Below, in pieces: positions 32,178 to 39,930 of a stretch of DNA of 64,000 nucleotides. Every line of letters begins with the position of its first letter. The first letter of the stretch is position 1. Position numbers and translations under genes: made by a program. Source of the stretch: Erythrobacter sp047872805 (GTDB lineage Bacteria; Pseudomonadota; Alphaproteobacteria; Sphingomonadales; Sphingomonadaceae); the NCBI RefSeq assembly GCF_047872805.1, contig NZ_JBLQUK010000002.1:186001-250000 (forward strand). Direction: 5' to 3'. The notes under the pieces are model-generated. The model was given only the letters and a program-made list of their open reading frames with translations, was not told where the DNA came from and did not search any database.

Positions 32178-35046
32178 ATTCGGCATCGCTTTCGGGTAAG
32201 ATCAGAAACTCCACGGCGTCCTCAGGCGCGAGATATTGCAGCGCCTCGGCCTGCAATTCTTCTGGAGTGATGGCGCGCAGCATATCAGGCCCGTCAAACC
32301 AGCGCTCAAGCCGGTCGGCCTTGCTTTGCGCCCGGTCGGCGAGGTTCATCCAGCCGCCCAGCGATTTCAGAGCATTGTCATACGCCTCCAGCAATGGCTG
32401 CCGCGCCCGCTCGATAACGTCGAGGTCCAGCGGCGCAGCGCGCAGGTCCGCAACCAGCGCGGCAATCGCAGTGCGCGTCGCCTCGACTTCACCGGCATCG
32501 ACCGATGCGGACAAAGTGAAGGTCCCGTAACCCGGATAGATGCTGCTCATCGAACTTGCCGCGCGAGGCGAATAGGCTTGCCCCAATTCCTCGCGCAATC
32601 GTTCTGTCAATTCGATCTGCATGGCCCGCGCCAGCAAGGATACACGCATTTCCTCGCCAAAATCGCTGTCGTCGCTGGTAGGCCAGACCATCCGAACTTG
32701 CGCCTGATCCGGTTCTCCCCGATGTCTGAGGATATGCTGGCCGCGCTGATTGGTGAAAGCGCGGCTGCGTGCCTCGGTGCGGGGGAGGAAGTCGGCCTCT
32801 CGCGGAGGCAGCGCACCCAATGTGCTGGCGACCGCAGCGATGGCCGTGTCCTCGTCCAAATCTCCGACCAGCGCCAGTTCGATTGCCCCCAAAGTCCAGC
32901 GGCCTGCCACCGCCGCTTTAAGCTGCGCGAAATCGAGCGCGTGGTAATCCTCGCGCGCTTGCAGCGTAAAGCGCGGATCGCCATCCGACAGGATTCCGCC
33001 TGCCGCTGTCCCATAGGCTGCGTCCGGGGTTGCGGTCAGCGTTTCAAAGAAATTATCGATCCCACGGCGGAATTGCTCGATCGCTTCGGGGCGATACCCC
33101 GGATCGGTTAGTCCGGCGGCCAGCACCTGCAATTGCAATTCCAGATCGCGCGGGGTCGTTCCCCCGGCAAAGCTGAATGCGTCCGCCGCGTTCGATACGC
33201 GCAAGCCAACGCTGCGCCCAGCCAGCACGCTTTGCAATTCATCGGCGCTGTGCTGGCCCAGCCCACCCGATGGGAGCGAGCCGACCAGATAGGTGCGCAA
33301 TGGCTCCTCGCGCGTGTTCATCAATGAACCACCATCCAGCGACATGCGAAAACTTACTTGGTCTTCGCGGATATCGGTCTGTTTCAGCGTCAGACGCACT
33401 CCATTGGCAAAGGTGATGTAGCGGAACCCCAGCCGTTCCTCGCGCGTGTCGGAAACCACCACGCCCGGCTCGCCAAAATCCTTGTAGGCAAACTCTGCCG
33501 CCCCGGTGTCATCGGGTGCGGTGATAGGCAGCGCCATTGCGTCGGCGAATGCAGCGCGCAGCGCCTCTTCGCCGCCTTCGGGCGCGGTGCGACCCTGAAA
33601 CCGGATCAGCGGGCTTTCAAACGGCAGGGCATGCTCCAGCAGCGCAGCATGGACCGTTTCGGGCGTGATCGCGCCGGTTGAGGCTGCAAACAATTCGAGC
33701 TGATATTCCGGTGTGGTCAGGACAATTTCATTGGCGAGCAGGCTAAGCGCAGCGCCCACATAGCCGCCATTGCTGCGCGTCTCCGCGCCCGCGACCCGGT
33801 TTTCCAGCGCGGTGCGGATATTGGCGAGTTGTTCGTCCACTTCGGCCTGAGTAAAGCCATAGGTCAGCGCCTGATTGACCTCACGCCCCGCCGCCAGCAC
33901 TCCGTCGCGCCATTTGCCGTCCTCGCTGGAGATTCTGAGCGTTGTCGAGCGGGCATCCTCGAAAATATCCGAACTGCCGAATTGCGCGCCGCGCAGCGGT
34001 GCCCCTTCCGCGCGCGTGAGCCGGGCAAAGCGGCGAGCGATGACGCCATAGCCGATCGCACGCAGCAGCGCGGTCTGGCGGTTTGCCAGTGTGTCAGGTT
34101 CATCGAGCCATGGCCCAAGGGCAGAAATCGAAACGCTTTCTGACAGCGCCGGGTCAAGATAGATGTCGGTCAGCCCCTGCCGCGTCACATCAATAGGTCC
34201 GGTTTCGGGCTCAACCGGAGCAGGGGCAGCGCTCCAGTCGTTGAACCGCTCACGGATCGCGGCTTCCATTGCCTCCACCGGGTAATCGCCGACGATCACG
34301 AGCACCGTGTTGGCGGGCGTGTAGGTCCGTTCATAGAGCGCGCGCAGCTTTGCGGCATCTGCGGCCTCCAGCGCCTCGAGCGTCCCGATCGGCAATCGCT
34401 GGGTAAAGCGCGCGAGCGGGGCGATGAACTCCATCCCATCTTCCTGCGCGCGTTGCTGGTATCCCCGACGGTCGCGGCGTTCGGCCAGCACCACGCCGCG
34501 CTCGCGCTCGACCGCATCCTCGGCAATGGTCAGCGCGCTGGCCGTTTCGCGCATCAGCATCAATGCCGTGCCTAGCAAAGCTTCATCATTGCGCGGCAGG
34601 TTGAGCATATAGGTGATCGCATCATACCCGGTCGAAGCGTTGGTATCCGCGCCAAACGCCAGGCCCTCGCGTTCGAGCAGCGCAATCATTTCGCCTTCGG
34701 GAATATTGGCCGATCCGTTGAACGCCATATGTTCAAGGAAATGCGAAAGCCCGCGTTCCTCTTCGGTTTCATCGAGCGAGCCGGAATCGATCCGCATCCG
34801 CACCATTGCGGTGCCTTCGGGCGTGGCGTTTTGGCGCAGGATATAGCGCATGCCGTTGTCCAGCCGCCCGAATGTATAGCCCGGATCGACCGGCACATCG
34901 CTTTGTTCGAACGGCCACAGCGGTGCTGTTTCCGCCACTTCGAAAGGTGCGCTTTCCTGCGCGGCGAGGCTCTGCATCAGGGCAATGTTGGGCAGGGCTA
35001 GCAGCAGGCCAGCAGCGAGCGCAGTGGTCGGACGAATTTTTCTCAT
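32176..35046 (-). CDS. M16 family zinc metalloprotease (secreted, pitrilysin-like)
   Basis: A 956-residue protein with a signal peptide (residues 1-29, ending SLAAQ), so periplasmic or membrane-associated. The inverted zinc motif HFLEH (102-106) lies in GLSHFLEHMAFNGS, and a third ligand Glu is expected in the helix AVERERGVVLAERRDR. It has the four-domain length of full M16 enzymes, with C-terminal inactive domains containing RMSLDGGSLMNTREEP. MRKIRP was chosen over an ATG nine codons upstream to fit the signal peptide. It lies 39 bases downstream of the caspase-like gene on the same strand. Confidence 0.93.
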   Translation of the reverse strand: MRKIRPTTALAAGLLLALPNIALMQSLAAQESAPFEVAETAPLWPFEQSDVPVDPGYTFGRLDNGMRYILRQNATPEGTAMVRMRIDSGSLDETEEERGLSHFLEHMAFNGSANIPEGEMIALLEREGLAFGADTNASTGYDAITYMLNLPRNDEALLGTALMLMRETASALTIAEDAVERERGVVLAERRDRRGYQQRAQEDGMEFIAPLARFTQRLPIGTLEALEAADAAKLRALYERTYTPANTVLVIVGDYPVEAMEAAIRERFNDWSAAPAPVEPETGPIDVTRQGLTDIYLDPALSESVSISALGPWLDEPDTLANRQTALLRAIGYGVIARRFARLTRAEGAPLRGAQFGSSDIFEDARSTTLRISSEDGKWRDGVLAAGREVNQALTYGFTQAEVDEQLANIRTALENRVAGAETRSNGGYVGAALSLLANEIVLTTPEYQLELFAASTGAITPETVHAALLEHALPFESPLIRFQGRTAPEGGEEALRAAFADAMALPITAPDDTGAAEFAYKDFGEPGVVVSDTREERLGFRYITFANGVRLTLKQTDIREDQVSFRMSLDGGSLMNTREEPLRTYLVGSLPSGGLGQHSADELQSVLAGRSVGLRVSNAADAFSFAGGTTPRDLELQLQVLAAGLTDPGYRPEAIEQFRRGIDNFFETLTATPDAAYGTAAGGILSDGDPRFTLQAREDYHALDFAQLKAAVAGRWTLGAIELALVGDLDEDTAIAAVASTLGALPPREADFLPRTEARSRAFTNQRGQHILRHRGEPDQAQVRMVWPTSDDSDFGEEMRVSLLARAMQIELTERLREELGQAYSPRAASSMSSIYPGYGTFTLSASVDAGEVEATRTAIAALVADLRAAPLDLDVIERARQPLLEAYDNALKSLGGWMNLADRAQSKADRLERWFDGPDMLRAITPEELQAEALQYLAPEDAVEFLILPESDAE

Positions 35047-35085
35047 CGCCGTTCTTGCTGCCCGAAGGGGCAAGCAATCACAAGG

Positions 35086-36537
35086 CTATTCAGGCATTTC
35101 GGCAGCAATCGCAGAGGGATCGTCGAGCGCCTCGCGGATCAGCACGAATTTCGCAGGAAATGGGATGGTCGCAACCGTCACGTCGAGATTGCCGTCGGCC
35201 CGCAATCGCAATTCGGTATCGCCATTCAACAGGATGTCGCGGCCCAGATACACTCCCGGCTCGCTCTGCCGCAGATTGATCGTCGTCACCTGTTCCGGTG
35301 TCACGCGGAACAGCAGGGCATGGTTCCAGCCATCAACCGCAAAAGCGCGCCCACGTTCGATCCTCAGGCGTTTGTCATTGGTTGAAATGCGCCAGATCCC
35401 GTCAATCGGCAAAGGCGCACCAAGGTCAACCGCGTAACGATCAGGCAGCGCAGCGCCGAGCGAGATAATCCACGGCCTGTCACTCTCCAGTTCCCCGCCG
35501 GTTGCGGTCGGGTCGAGCAATTGGGCGATATTGGCTTCGGCAAACCGGGCATAGATGCCTTTAGGGAATTGTTCGAGATAGGCGCGGTAGGTTTGCACCT
35601 TGTCGGTCTTTAGCGCCTCCAGCCAGACCTGTTCATCGAGCCATTCCGGGTTGCGGCTGGCGGCATCGCGGGTCGATTCAATCTCGTCCACCACCAACGC
35701 AAAATCGATTGTATCCGGCGACCCGGAACCGCTGGTGCCCGAGCCTATGGCGGAGGCATCTCCAGCTTCGTTTCCGTCAGCATAAAGGTTCGTTAGCCAA
35801 GCCATTTGTGTGTCTGGACCTTCGACGAGGAACAGCGGCTGTCCCGTCATCGACGCCGAAATAAACGGCCGCTGTTCTCCGCCTGTCGCAACCAGCACAT
35901 CGTCGCGCACCATTCCGCCCAGCATTTGCACCGGCAGCCCGGGTTGAACGATGCGCCGGGCGAGCGCGAGCGCAAAGGGCGAATTTCCGTCTGCGCCGTC
36001 AAAGGCAAAGGCGCCCGGTGCAGCCGCGTAGATGACCAGCATGTCATCGACTTCGAGCGGAGCCAGCCCTCCTGAAACGCTGCGATTGTCGCTCTGCCAG
36101 CGATTGGCGAAGGGGTTGTTGCGACATGCATCGAGCACTGCGACCCGCAATCGCGCCCCCTCCAGAGTGCTGAGCACAAGCTGCAATTCGACCGCCTCGA
36201 ACCGCATGTCCTGTTCGGCATCAAGCGTCGCATCGACCGGTAACAGCCAGTTGCGCCCAGCGCTTTCAATTCCGTGCCCGGCGAAATAAACGAGCGCGGC
36301 TTCCGCGCCATCAGCCGCTGTGCGAAAAGCTCGAAGGCGTTCGATAAATTGGCTGCGGTCGAGATTTTCGGAAACTTCGACGGTGTCAAAGCCGGCTTCG
36401 CGCAGGGCTCCTGCTATCAGACCAGCGTCGCGCGCTGGGTTTGCCAATTGCGAGGTGTTTTCATATTCAGAATTGGCGATCACCAGCGCAACATTCCGCG
36501 CCTCAGCTGGCCCCGGCTGGCCGAGAAATGTTACCAC
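35086..36537 (-). CDS. Caspase-like (peptidase C14) protein
   Basis: A 483-residue protein. The caspase fold begins at NVALVIANSEYENTS and has the catalytic dyad His88 (VYFAGHGIE) and Cys138 (LDACRNNPF). The C-terminal 200 residues are unassigned and may sense a ligand. The first available start is GTG 36537, which leaves only the end of a signal peptide. The frame upstream encodes a good signal-peptide core (RILAALVVTFLG) but holds no ATG, GTG or TTG, although a strong GGGGAGG site lies before it (36579-36585). The true start is therefore uncertain. It probably forms an operon with the M16 protease. Confidence 0.85.
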   Translation of the reverse strand: MVTFLGQPGPAEARNVALVIANSEYENTSQLANPARDAGLIAGALREAGFDTVEVSENLDRSQFIERLRAFRTAADGAEAALVYFAGHGIESAGRNWLLPVDATLDAEQDMRFEAVELQLVLSTLEGARLRVAVLDACRNNPFANRWQSDNRSVSGGLAPLEVDDMLVIYAAAPGAFAFDGADGNSPFALALARRIVQPGLPVQMLGGMVRDDVLVATGGEQRPFISASMTGQPLFLVEGPDTQMAWLTNLYADGNEAGDASAIGSGTSGSGSPDTIDFALVVDEIESTRDAASRNPEWLDEQVWLEALKTDKVQTYRAYLEQFPKGIYARFAEANIAQLLDPTATGGELESDRPWIISLGAALPDRYAVDLGAPLPIDGIWRISTNDKRLRIERGRAFAVDGWNHALLFRVTPEQVTTINLRQSEPGVYLGRDILLNGDTELRLRADGNLDVTVATIPFPAKFVLIREALDDPSAIAAEMPE

Positions 36538-36583
36538 AAGTGCGGCAAGAATACGTGAAAGATAACGCGAAACGACAACCTCC

Positions 36584-36602
36584 CCTGATTTCGAAAGTCA
36601 GG
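36584..36602. promoter_or_regulatory. 19-base palindrome upstream of the caspase-like gene
   Basis: CCTGATTTCGAAAGTCAGG is palindromic except for one T/G pair around a TTTCGAAA centre. It touches the GGGGAGG ribosome site and could be an operator. No regulator is identified. Confidence 0.35.
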
Positions 36603-36677
36603 ATAAGGAACGCAACTCATTCGTCCAGCGCAAAATCCCACGCCGGTTCATCACCCAAAGGGATGACCGTTGGTGCG

Positions 36678-37481
36678 CTATTTCTTGACTGGAGGGGTTC
36701 CGCGCAGGCGTGTGCGATGGCTCGACAGGTCGAGCACTTCGCCCGGTCCGCTGTCTTCGCCTTGTAGCAGACCGAGGCGGCGTGCGACTTCGCGGTAGGC
36801 TTCCTCCTCGCCGCCCAGATCACGGCGGAACCGGTCCTTATCAAGCTTTTCGCCCGAGACCATATCCCACAGGCGGCAGCCATCCGGGCTGATTTCGTCG
36901 GCCAGAATGACGCGGCTGTAGTCGCCATCGAACAGCCGCCCAAACTCCAGCTTGAAATCCACAAGCCGAATGTCAATCGCGGCAAACATCCCGCAAAGGA
37001 AATCGTTGATGCGGATCGCCATGGATGAAATGTCGTGCATCTCTTCGTGGCTGGCCCAGTTAAAGCACGCAATGTGCTCTTCCGCGATCAGCGGATCGCC
37101 CAGCGCATCGTCCTTGTAATAATATTCGATCAGCGTGTGCGGCAAGGGTTCGCCTTCTTCTAGGCCCAGTCGTTTGCAGATCGAACCCGCCGCAACATTG
37201 CGCAGCACCACTTCGATCGGGATAATCTCGACCTGCCGGATCAGCTGTTCACGCATGTTCAGGCGGCGGATGAAATGGGTTGGAATGCCGATATGGGCGA
37301 GGCGGGTGAACACATGTTCGCTGATGCGATTGTTGATCACGCCCTTGCCGTTGATGGTGCCCTTTTTCTCCGCATTGAAGGCGGTGGCGTCATCCTTGAA
37401 ATACTGGATCAGCGTGCCCGGCTCAGGACCCTCATAGAGGATCTTGGCCTTGCCTTCATAGATTTGGCGACGACGGGACAT
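36678..37481 (-). CDS. purC: Phosphoribosylaminoimidazole-succinocarboxamide synthase (SAICAR synthetase)
   Basis: A 267-residue purine biosynthesis enzyme joining aspartate to CAIR with ATP. Typical blocks are QIYEGKAKILYEGPEPGTLIQYFKDD, cut here to IYEGKAKILYEG, then EVVLRNVAAGSICKRLG, DFKLEFGR and LADEISPDGCRLWD. The C-terminal 20 residues (DLSSHRTRLRGTPPVKK region) extend slightly past the usual end. The gene lies 24 bases downstream of tRNA-Phe on the same strand. It is separate from the purS-purQ pair at 28660. Confidence 0.97.
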   Translation of the reverse strand: MSRRRQIYEGKAKILYEGPEPGTLIQYFKDDATAFNAEKKGTINGKGVINNRISEHVFTRLAHIGIPTHFIRRLNMREQLIRQVEIIPIEVVLRNVAAGSICKRLGLEEGEPLPHTLIEYYYKDDALGDPLIAEEHIACFNWASHEEMHDISSMAIRINDFLCGMFAAIDIRLVDFKLEFGRLFDGDYSRVILADEISPDGCRLWDMVSGEKLDKDRFRRDLGGEEEAYREVARRLGLLQGEDSGPGEVLDLSSHRTRLRGTPPVKK

Positions 37482-37505
37482 GCAGAGAACCCTTTATGCA
37501 GCGAA

Positions 37506-37580
37506 TGGTGCCCGGGGGCGGATTTGAACCACCGACACGCGGATTTTCAATCCGCTGCTCTACCCCTGAGCTACCCGGGC
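37506..37580 (-). tRNA. tRNA-Phe (GAA anticodon)
   Basis: A cloverleaf on the minus strand: acceptor GCCCGGG / CCCGGGC with an encoded CCA end, D arm GCTC / GAGC, anticodon stem GCGGA / TCCGC with loop TTGAAAA (anticodon GAA), and T arm ending GGTTCAAATCC. It sits between yacG and purC. Confidence 0.97.
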
Positions 37581-37691
37581 ATTCGCTGCGGCGACGGAAA
37601 GAGCGCGTGTCGCATTTCCCGGCGAGCAAATGAGAGCGGCGCTATGGCGAAGGGCGTCGGGATTGGCAAGAGGGGAATCGAACCTTTTGGA

Positions 37692-37877
37692 CTATTCATC
37701 AAGATCACGGTCGTTGATCGCCAAATCTTCGGGGTTCACGCGCTCACCGGGCAGGGCATAACCATCGCCGAACCACTGCGCCAGATCGCGATCCTTGCAG
37801 CGCTGTGAACAGAACGGCGAGTGCTGCTGCGCGCGGGGTTTCTTGCAGATCGGGCAGCGGCGGGTTGTTGTCATCAT
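37692..37877 (-). CDS. yacG: DNA gyrase inhibitor / zinc-binding protein YacG
   Basis: A 61-residue protein with the four-cysteine zinc pattern C-x2-C-x15-C-x3-C (CPICKKPRAQQH to SQRC). The following helix KDRDLAQWFGDGYALPGE is the family signature. YacG inhibits gyrase in E. coli. The start overlaps the stop of the RNase-like gene (ATGA). Two ATGs are adjacent (37877 and 37874). Confidence 0.95.
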   Translation of the reverse strand: MMTTTRRCPICKKPRAQQHSPFCSQRCKDRDLAQWFGDGYALPGERVNPEDLAINDRDLDE

Positions 37878-38863
37878 GTCGTGACAATCTGCGCATTCGG
37901 GGCTTCGAGTGCAAGGCCGGGCTCGGTTTCGACCCGCACCTTTCGGCCGGTGCGACGGGCGAGTTCGTCCAGCCACTCGGCCTTAAGCTTCGCCTTGATA
38001 GCGGGGTGCAGGGTGAGAAGGAGGATAGAGCCCGTTCCTTTAGCCCGTTCGGCCATTCGCAAAGCAAATCTGGCACACATGCTGACACGCGAAGTGTCGA
38101 AGCGGTGGAGCAGCGAGGGCCGCTCCAGCCTTGCGACCATCTGGGTGAAGCCAAAGCCGTTCATCGCGGTGCGTTCATGCGGCCAATCTTCCAGCCATTC
38201 ATCCAGCTTCTGATCGATGGCGCGGCGATCGGCCTTGCTGTCCAGCGTGGGGAAGTCGATGCCGATATTCCCGCCGAGCTCAAACCAGTTGATCGCCTGA
38301 GCAATGGCAGGAATGGCAGCAAGGCCAAGCTCGCGCGGAGGCAGGTCGCCGTCTATGTCGATAAGGGTCATGGCGGGTGTGACGCAGATCAGGATCGCTC
38401 CGGCCTGAAATGCGACTTCGCCCTGGAAAGCTGTCTGCCAGACCTTTTCCCAGGCGCCTGAAGGGAATTGGAAAACCTCATTTTCCGTTGTGAAAATGTC
38501 ATTGACCATGTTGGCATATGTAAACGCGGGATCATGCACGCGCCCTTGCGCATGTTTCATCCGACCCCGCTCTGCAATAGGTGCGCGGGTTATTTCGATC
38601 AACAGATCAGACCCTTCGGTGACCTCTCGCGGCAGCTTGTCGACCAGAATTGTCAGGTCATCTGCCTCCGCCGAATAGGCCACACCCCTGCGCGCGCCCG
38701 TTCGCTTTGAGATCAGTTTGGCTGGTACGATTATACCGGGTTGCAGTTCACCGTGTTGCCGGAGACGGGCGGCGACAACCCGGTCGCCTTCCATCAACAG
38801 GGCGCGGTCTTCGCCGATTCCGCGCTCCACCATCCAATCGCAGGCCGGGCGGTTCTTAACCAA
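37874..38863 (-). CDS. rng: Short ribonuclease E/G family protein
   Basis: About 329 residues from TTG 38863 (319 from ATG 38833); the TTG keeps the conserved residues before VERGIGEDRALL. An S1-like region (DRVVAARL to HAQGR) precedes the DNase I-like catalytic part with acidic residues in TLIDIDGD and GIDFPTLD, matching the two metal-binding Asp positions of RNase E/G. The Cys-pair zinc link and the long C-terminal scaffold of RNase E are absent. It lies in the order infA-maf-rng-yacG common in alphaproteobacteria and overlaps both neighbours. It probably processes structured RNA, though activity of this short form is not proven. Confidence 0.85.
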   Translation of the reverse strand: MVKNRPACDWMVERGIGEDRALLMEGDRVVAARLRQHGELQPGIIVPAKLISKRTGARRGVAYSAEADDLTILVDKLPREVTEGSDLLIEITRAPIAERGRMKHAQGRVHDPAFTYANMVNDIFTTENEVFQFPSGAWEKVWQTAFQGEVAFQAGAILICVTPAMTLIDIDGDLPPRELGLAAIPAIAQAINWFELGGNIGIDFPTLDSKADRRAIDQKLDEWLEDWPHERTAMNGFGFTQMVARLERPSLLHRFDTSRVSMCARFALRMAERAKGTGSILLLTLHPAIKAKLKAEWLDELARRTGRKVRVETEPGLALEAPNAQIVTT

Positions 38864-39428
38864 TCGCAAACCCAGCCGATTTGAGCAGCGCGCGTGTTTC
38901 ATACAGCGGCAGGCCCATTACACCCGAATGGCTGCCTCTGATCCATTGGACAAGGCCCTCTGCTGCGCCCTGGATAGCGTATCCGCCCGCTTTGCCGCGC
39001 CATTCGCCGCTGGCAAGATAGGCGGTGATTTCCTCGTCACAGAGGCCTTTGAAACGCACCGCGGTCTCATTCAACCGTTCGCGCAAGGATCCGTCGGGCG
39101 CGCGCAGGACAACGCTGGAAAAGACAGTGTGGCGGCGGCCCGAAAGCAATTTGAGGCAATCGCGAGCGTCGCTTTCCGTCTCGGTCTTGGGCAGGATGCG
39201 GCGACCGGCGGCAACCACGGTATCGCCCGCCAGCACGAAACCGGTGGCGTCGACCGTCAGCGCTTTCTCCCGCCCCATACGCAACGCATAGTCGCGCGGA
39301 CGCTCATCCTTGAGCGGGGTTTCGTCAATGTCGGCGGGGACTACGGCGTCAGGTTCCACGCCCAGCCGTGCAAGCAGGTCGCGCCGCCGGGGCGATGCCG
39401 ATGCCAGTGTAAGGCGGAGCGCGCTCAA
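38856..39428 (-). CDS. maf: Maf-like nucleoside triphosphate pyrophosphatase
   Basis: A 190-residue protein that hydrolyses non-canonical or pyrimidine NTPs to monophosphates. It opens with LASASPRRRDLLARLG, then LAGDTVV (catalytic Asp) and SGRRHTVFSSVVL; DEEITAYLASGEWRGKAGGY is family-typical. It lies 10 bases after infA and overlaps the RNase-like gene. This is the septum/dTTP-UTP pyrophosphatase-type family; specificity not assigned. Confidence 0.95.
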   Translation of the reverse strand: MSALRLTLASASPRRRDLLARLGVEPDAVVPADIDETPLKDERPRDYALRMGREKALTVDATGFVLAGDTVVAAGRRILPKTETESDARDCLKLLSGRRHTVFSSVVLRAPDGSLRERLNETAVRFKGLCDEEITAYLASGEWRGKAGGYAIQGAAEGLVQWIRGSHSGVMGLPLYETRALLKSAGFAIG

Positions 39429-39438
39429 CCTTCGGATA

Positions 39439-39696
39439 TTATTGCGGACCCGGGCTCTGGCCCGGACCGCCGCGGCCCGGCATGAACCGGTAAGTGATCC
39501 GCGCCTTGGTCAGGTCATACGGCGTCAGCTCGCACAGCACTTCGTCACCCACCAGCACGCGGATGCGGTTCTTGCGCATCTTGCCTGCGGTGTGACCGAG
39601 CACTTCATGACCGTTTTCAAGCTCTACCCGGAACATCGCATTGGGCAGCAGCTCGACGACGCGCCCGCGCATTTCGAGAAGTTCTTCCTTGGCCAT
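39439..39696 (-). CDS. infA: Translation initiation factor IF-1
   Basis: An 85-residue OB-fold protein. KEELLEMRGRVVELLPNAMF, KMRKNRIRVLVGDEV and TKARITYRF are canonical. The C-terminus carries a short Gly/Pro-rich extension (GRGGPGQSPGPQ) beyond the usual 72 residues. It is the first gene of the infA-maf-rng-yacG block. The 183-base gap upstream holds its promoter region, but no clear box was identified. Confidence 0.97.
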   Translation of the reverse strand: MAKEELLEMRGRVVELLPNAMFRVELENGHEVLGHTAGKMRKNRIRVLVGDEVLCELTPYDLTKARITYRFMPGRGGPGQSPGPQ

Positions 39697-39930
39697 GTAA
39701 TTCCTTTAAGTTTGGGAGCCGGCGCACAACTTACGTCGGTCTGGGCGCGCCGTTTAGCGATGGTGAGAACAAAAGGGAAGCCTCGTGCGTTAGGTGCATG
39801 GTCCACGTGTAAGGGAACATTGTTTGCCGCGCCGCATTCGCCTTGCATTGGACACCCAACTGCCCTTCCGTTCAGCTTGATGCAAGCCGATACAATTCAG
39901 ACGCTTGCCCCCTCTCCCAGATTGCTCAAA

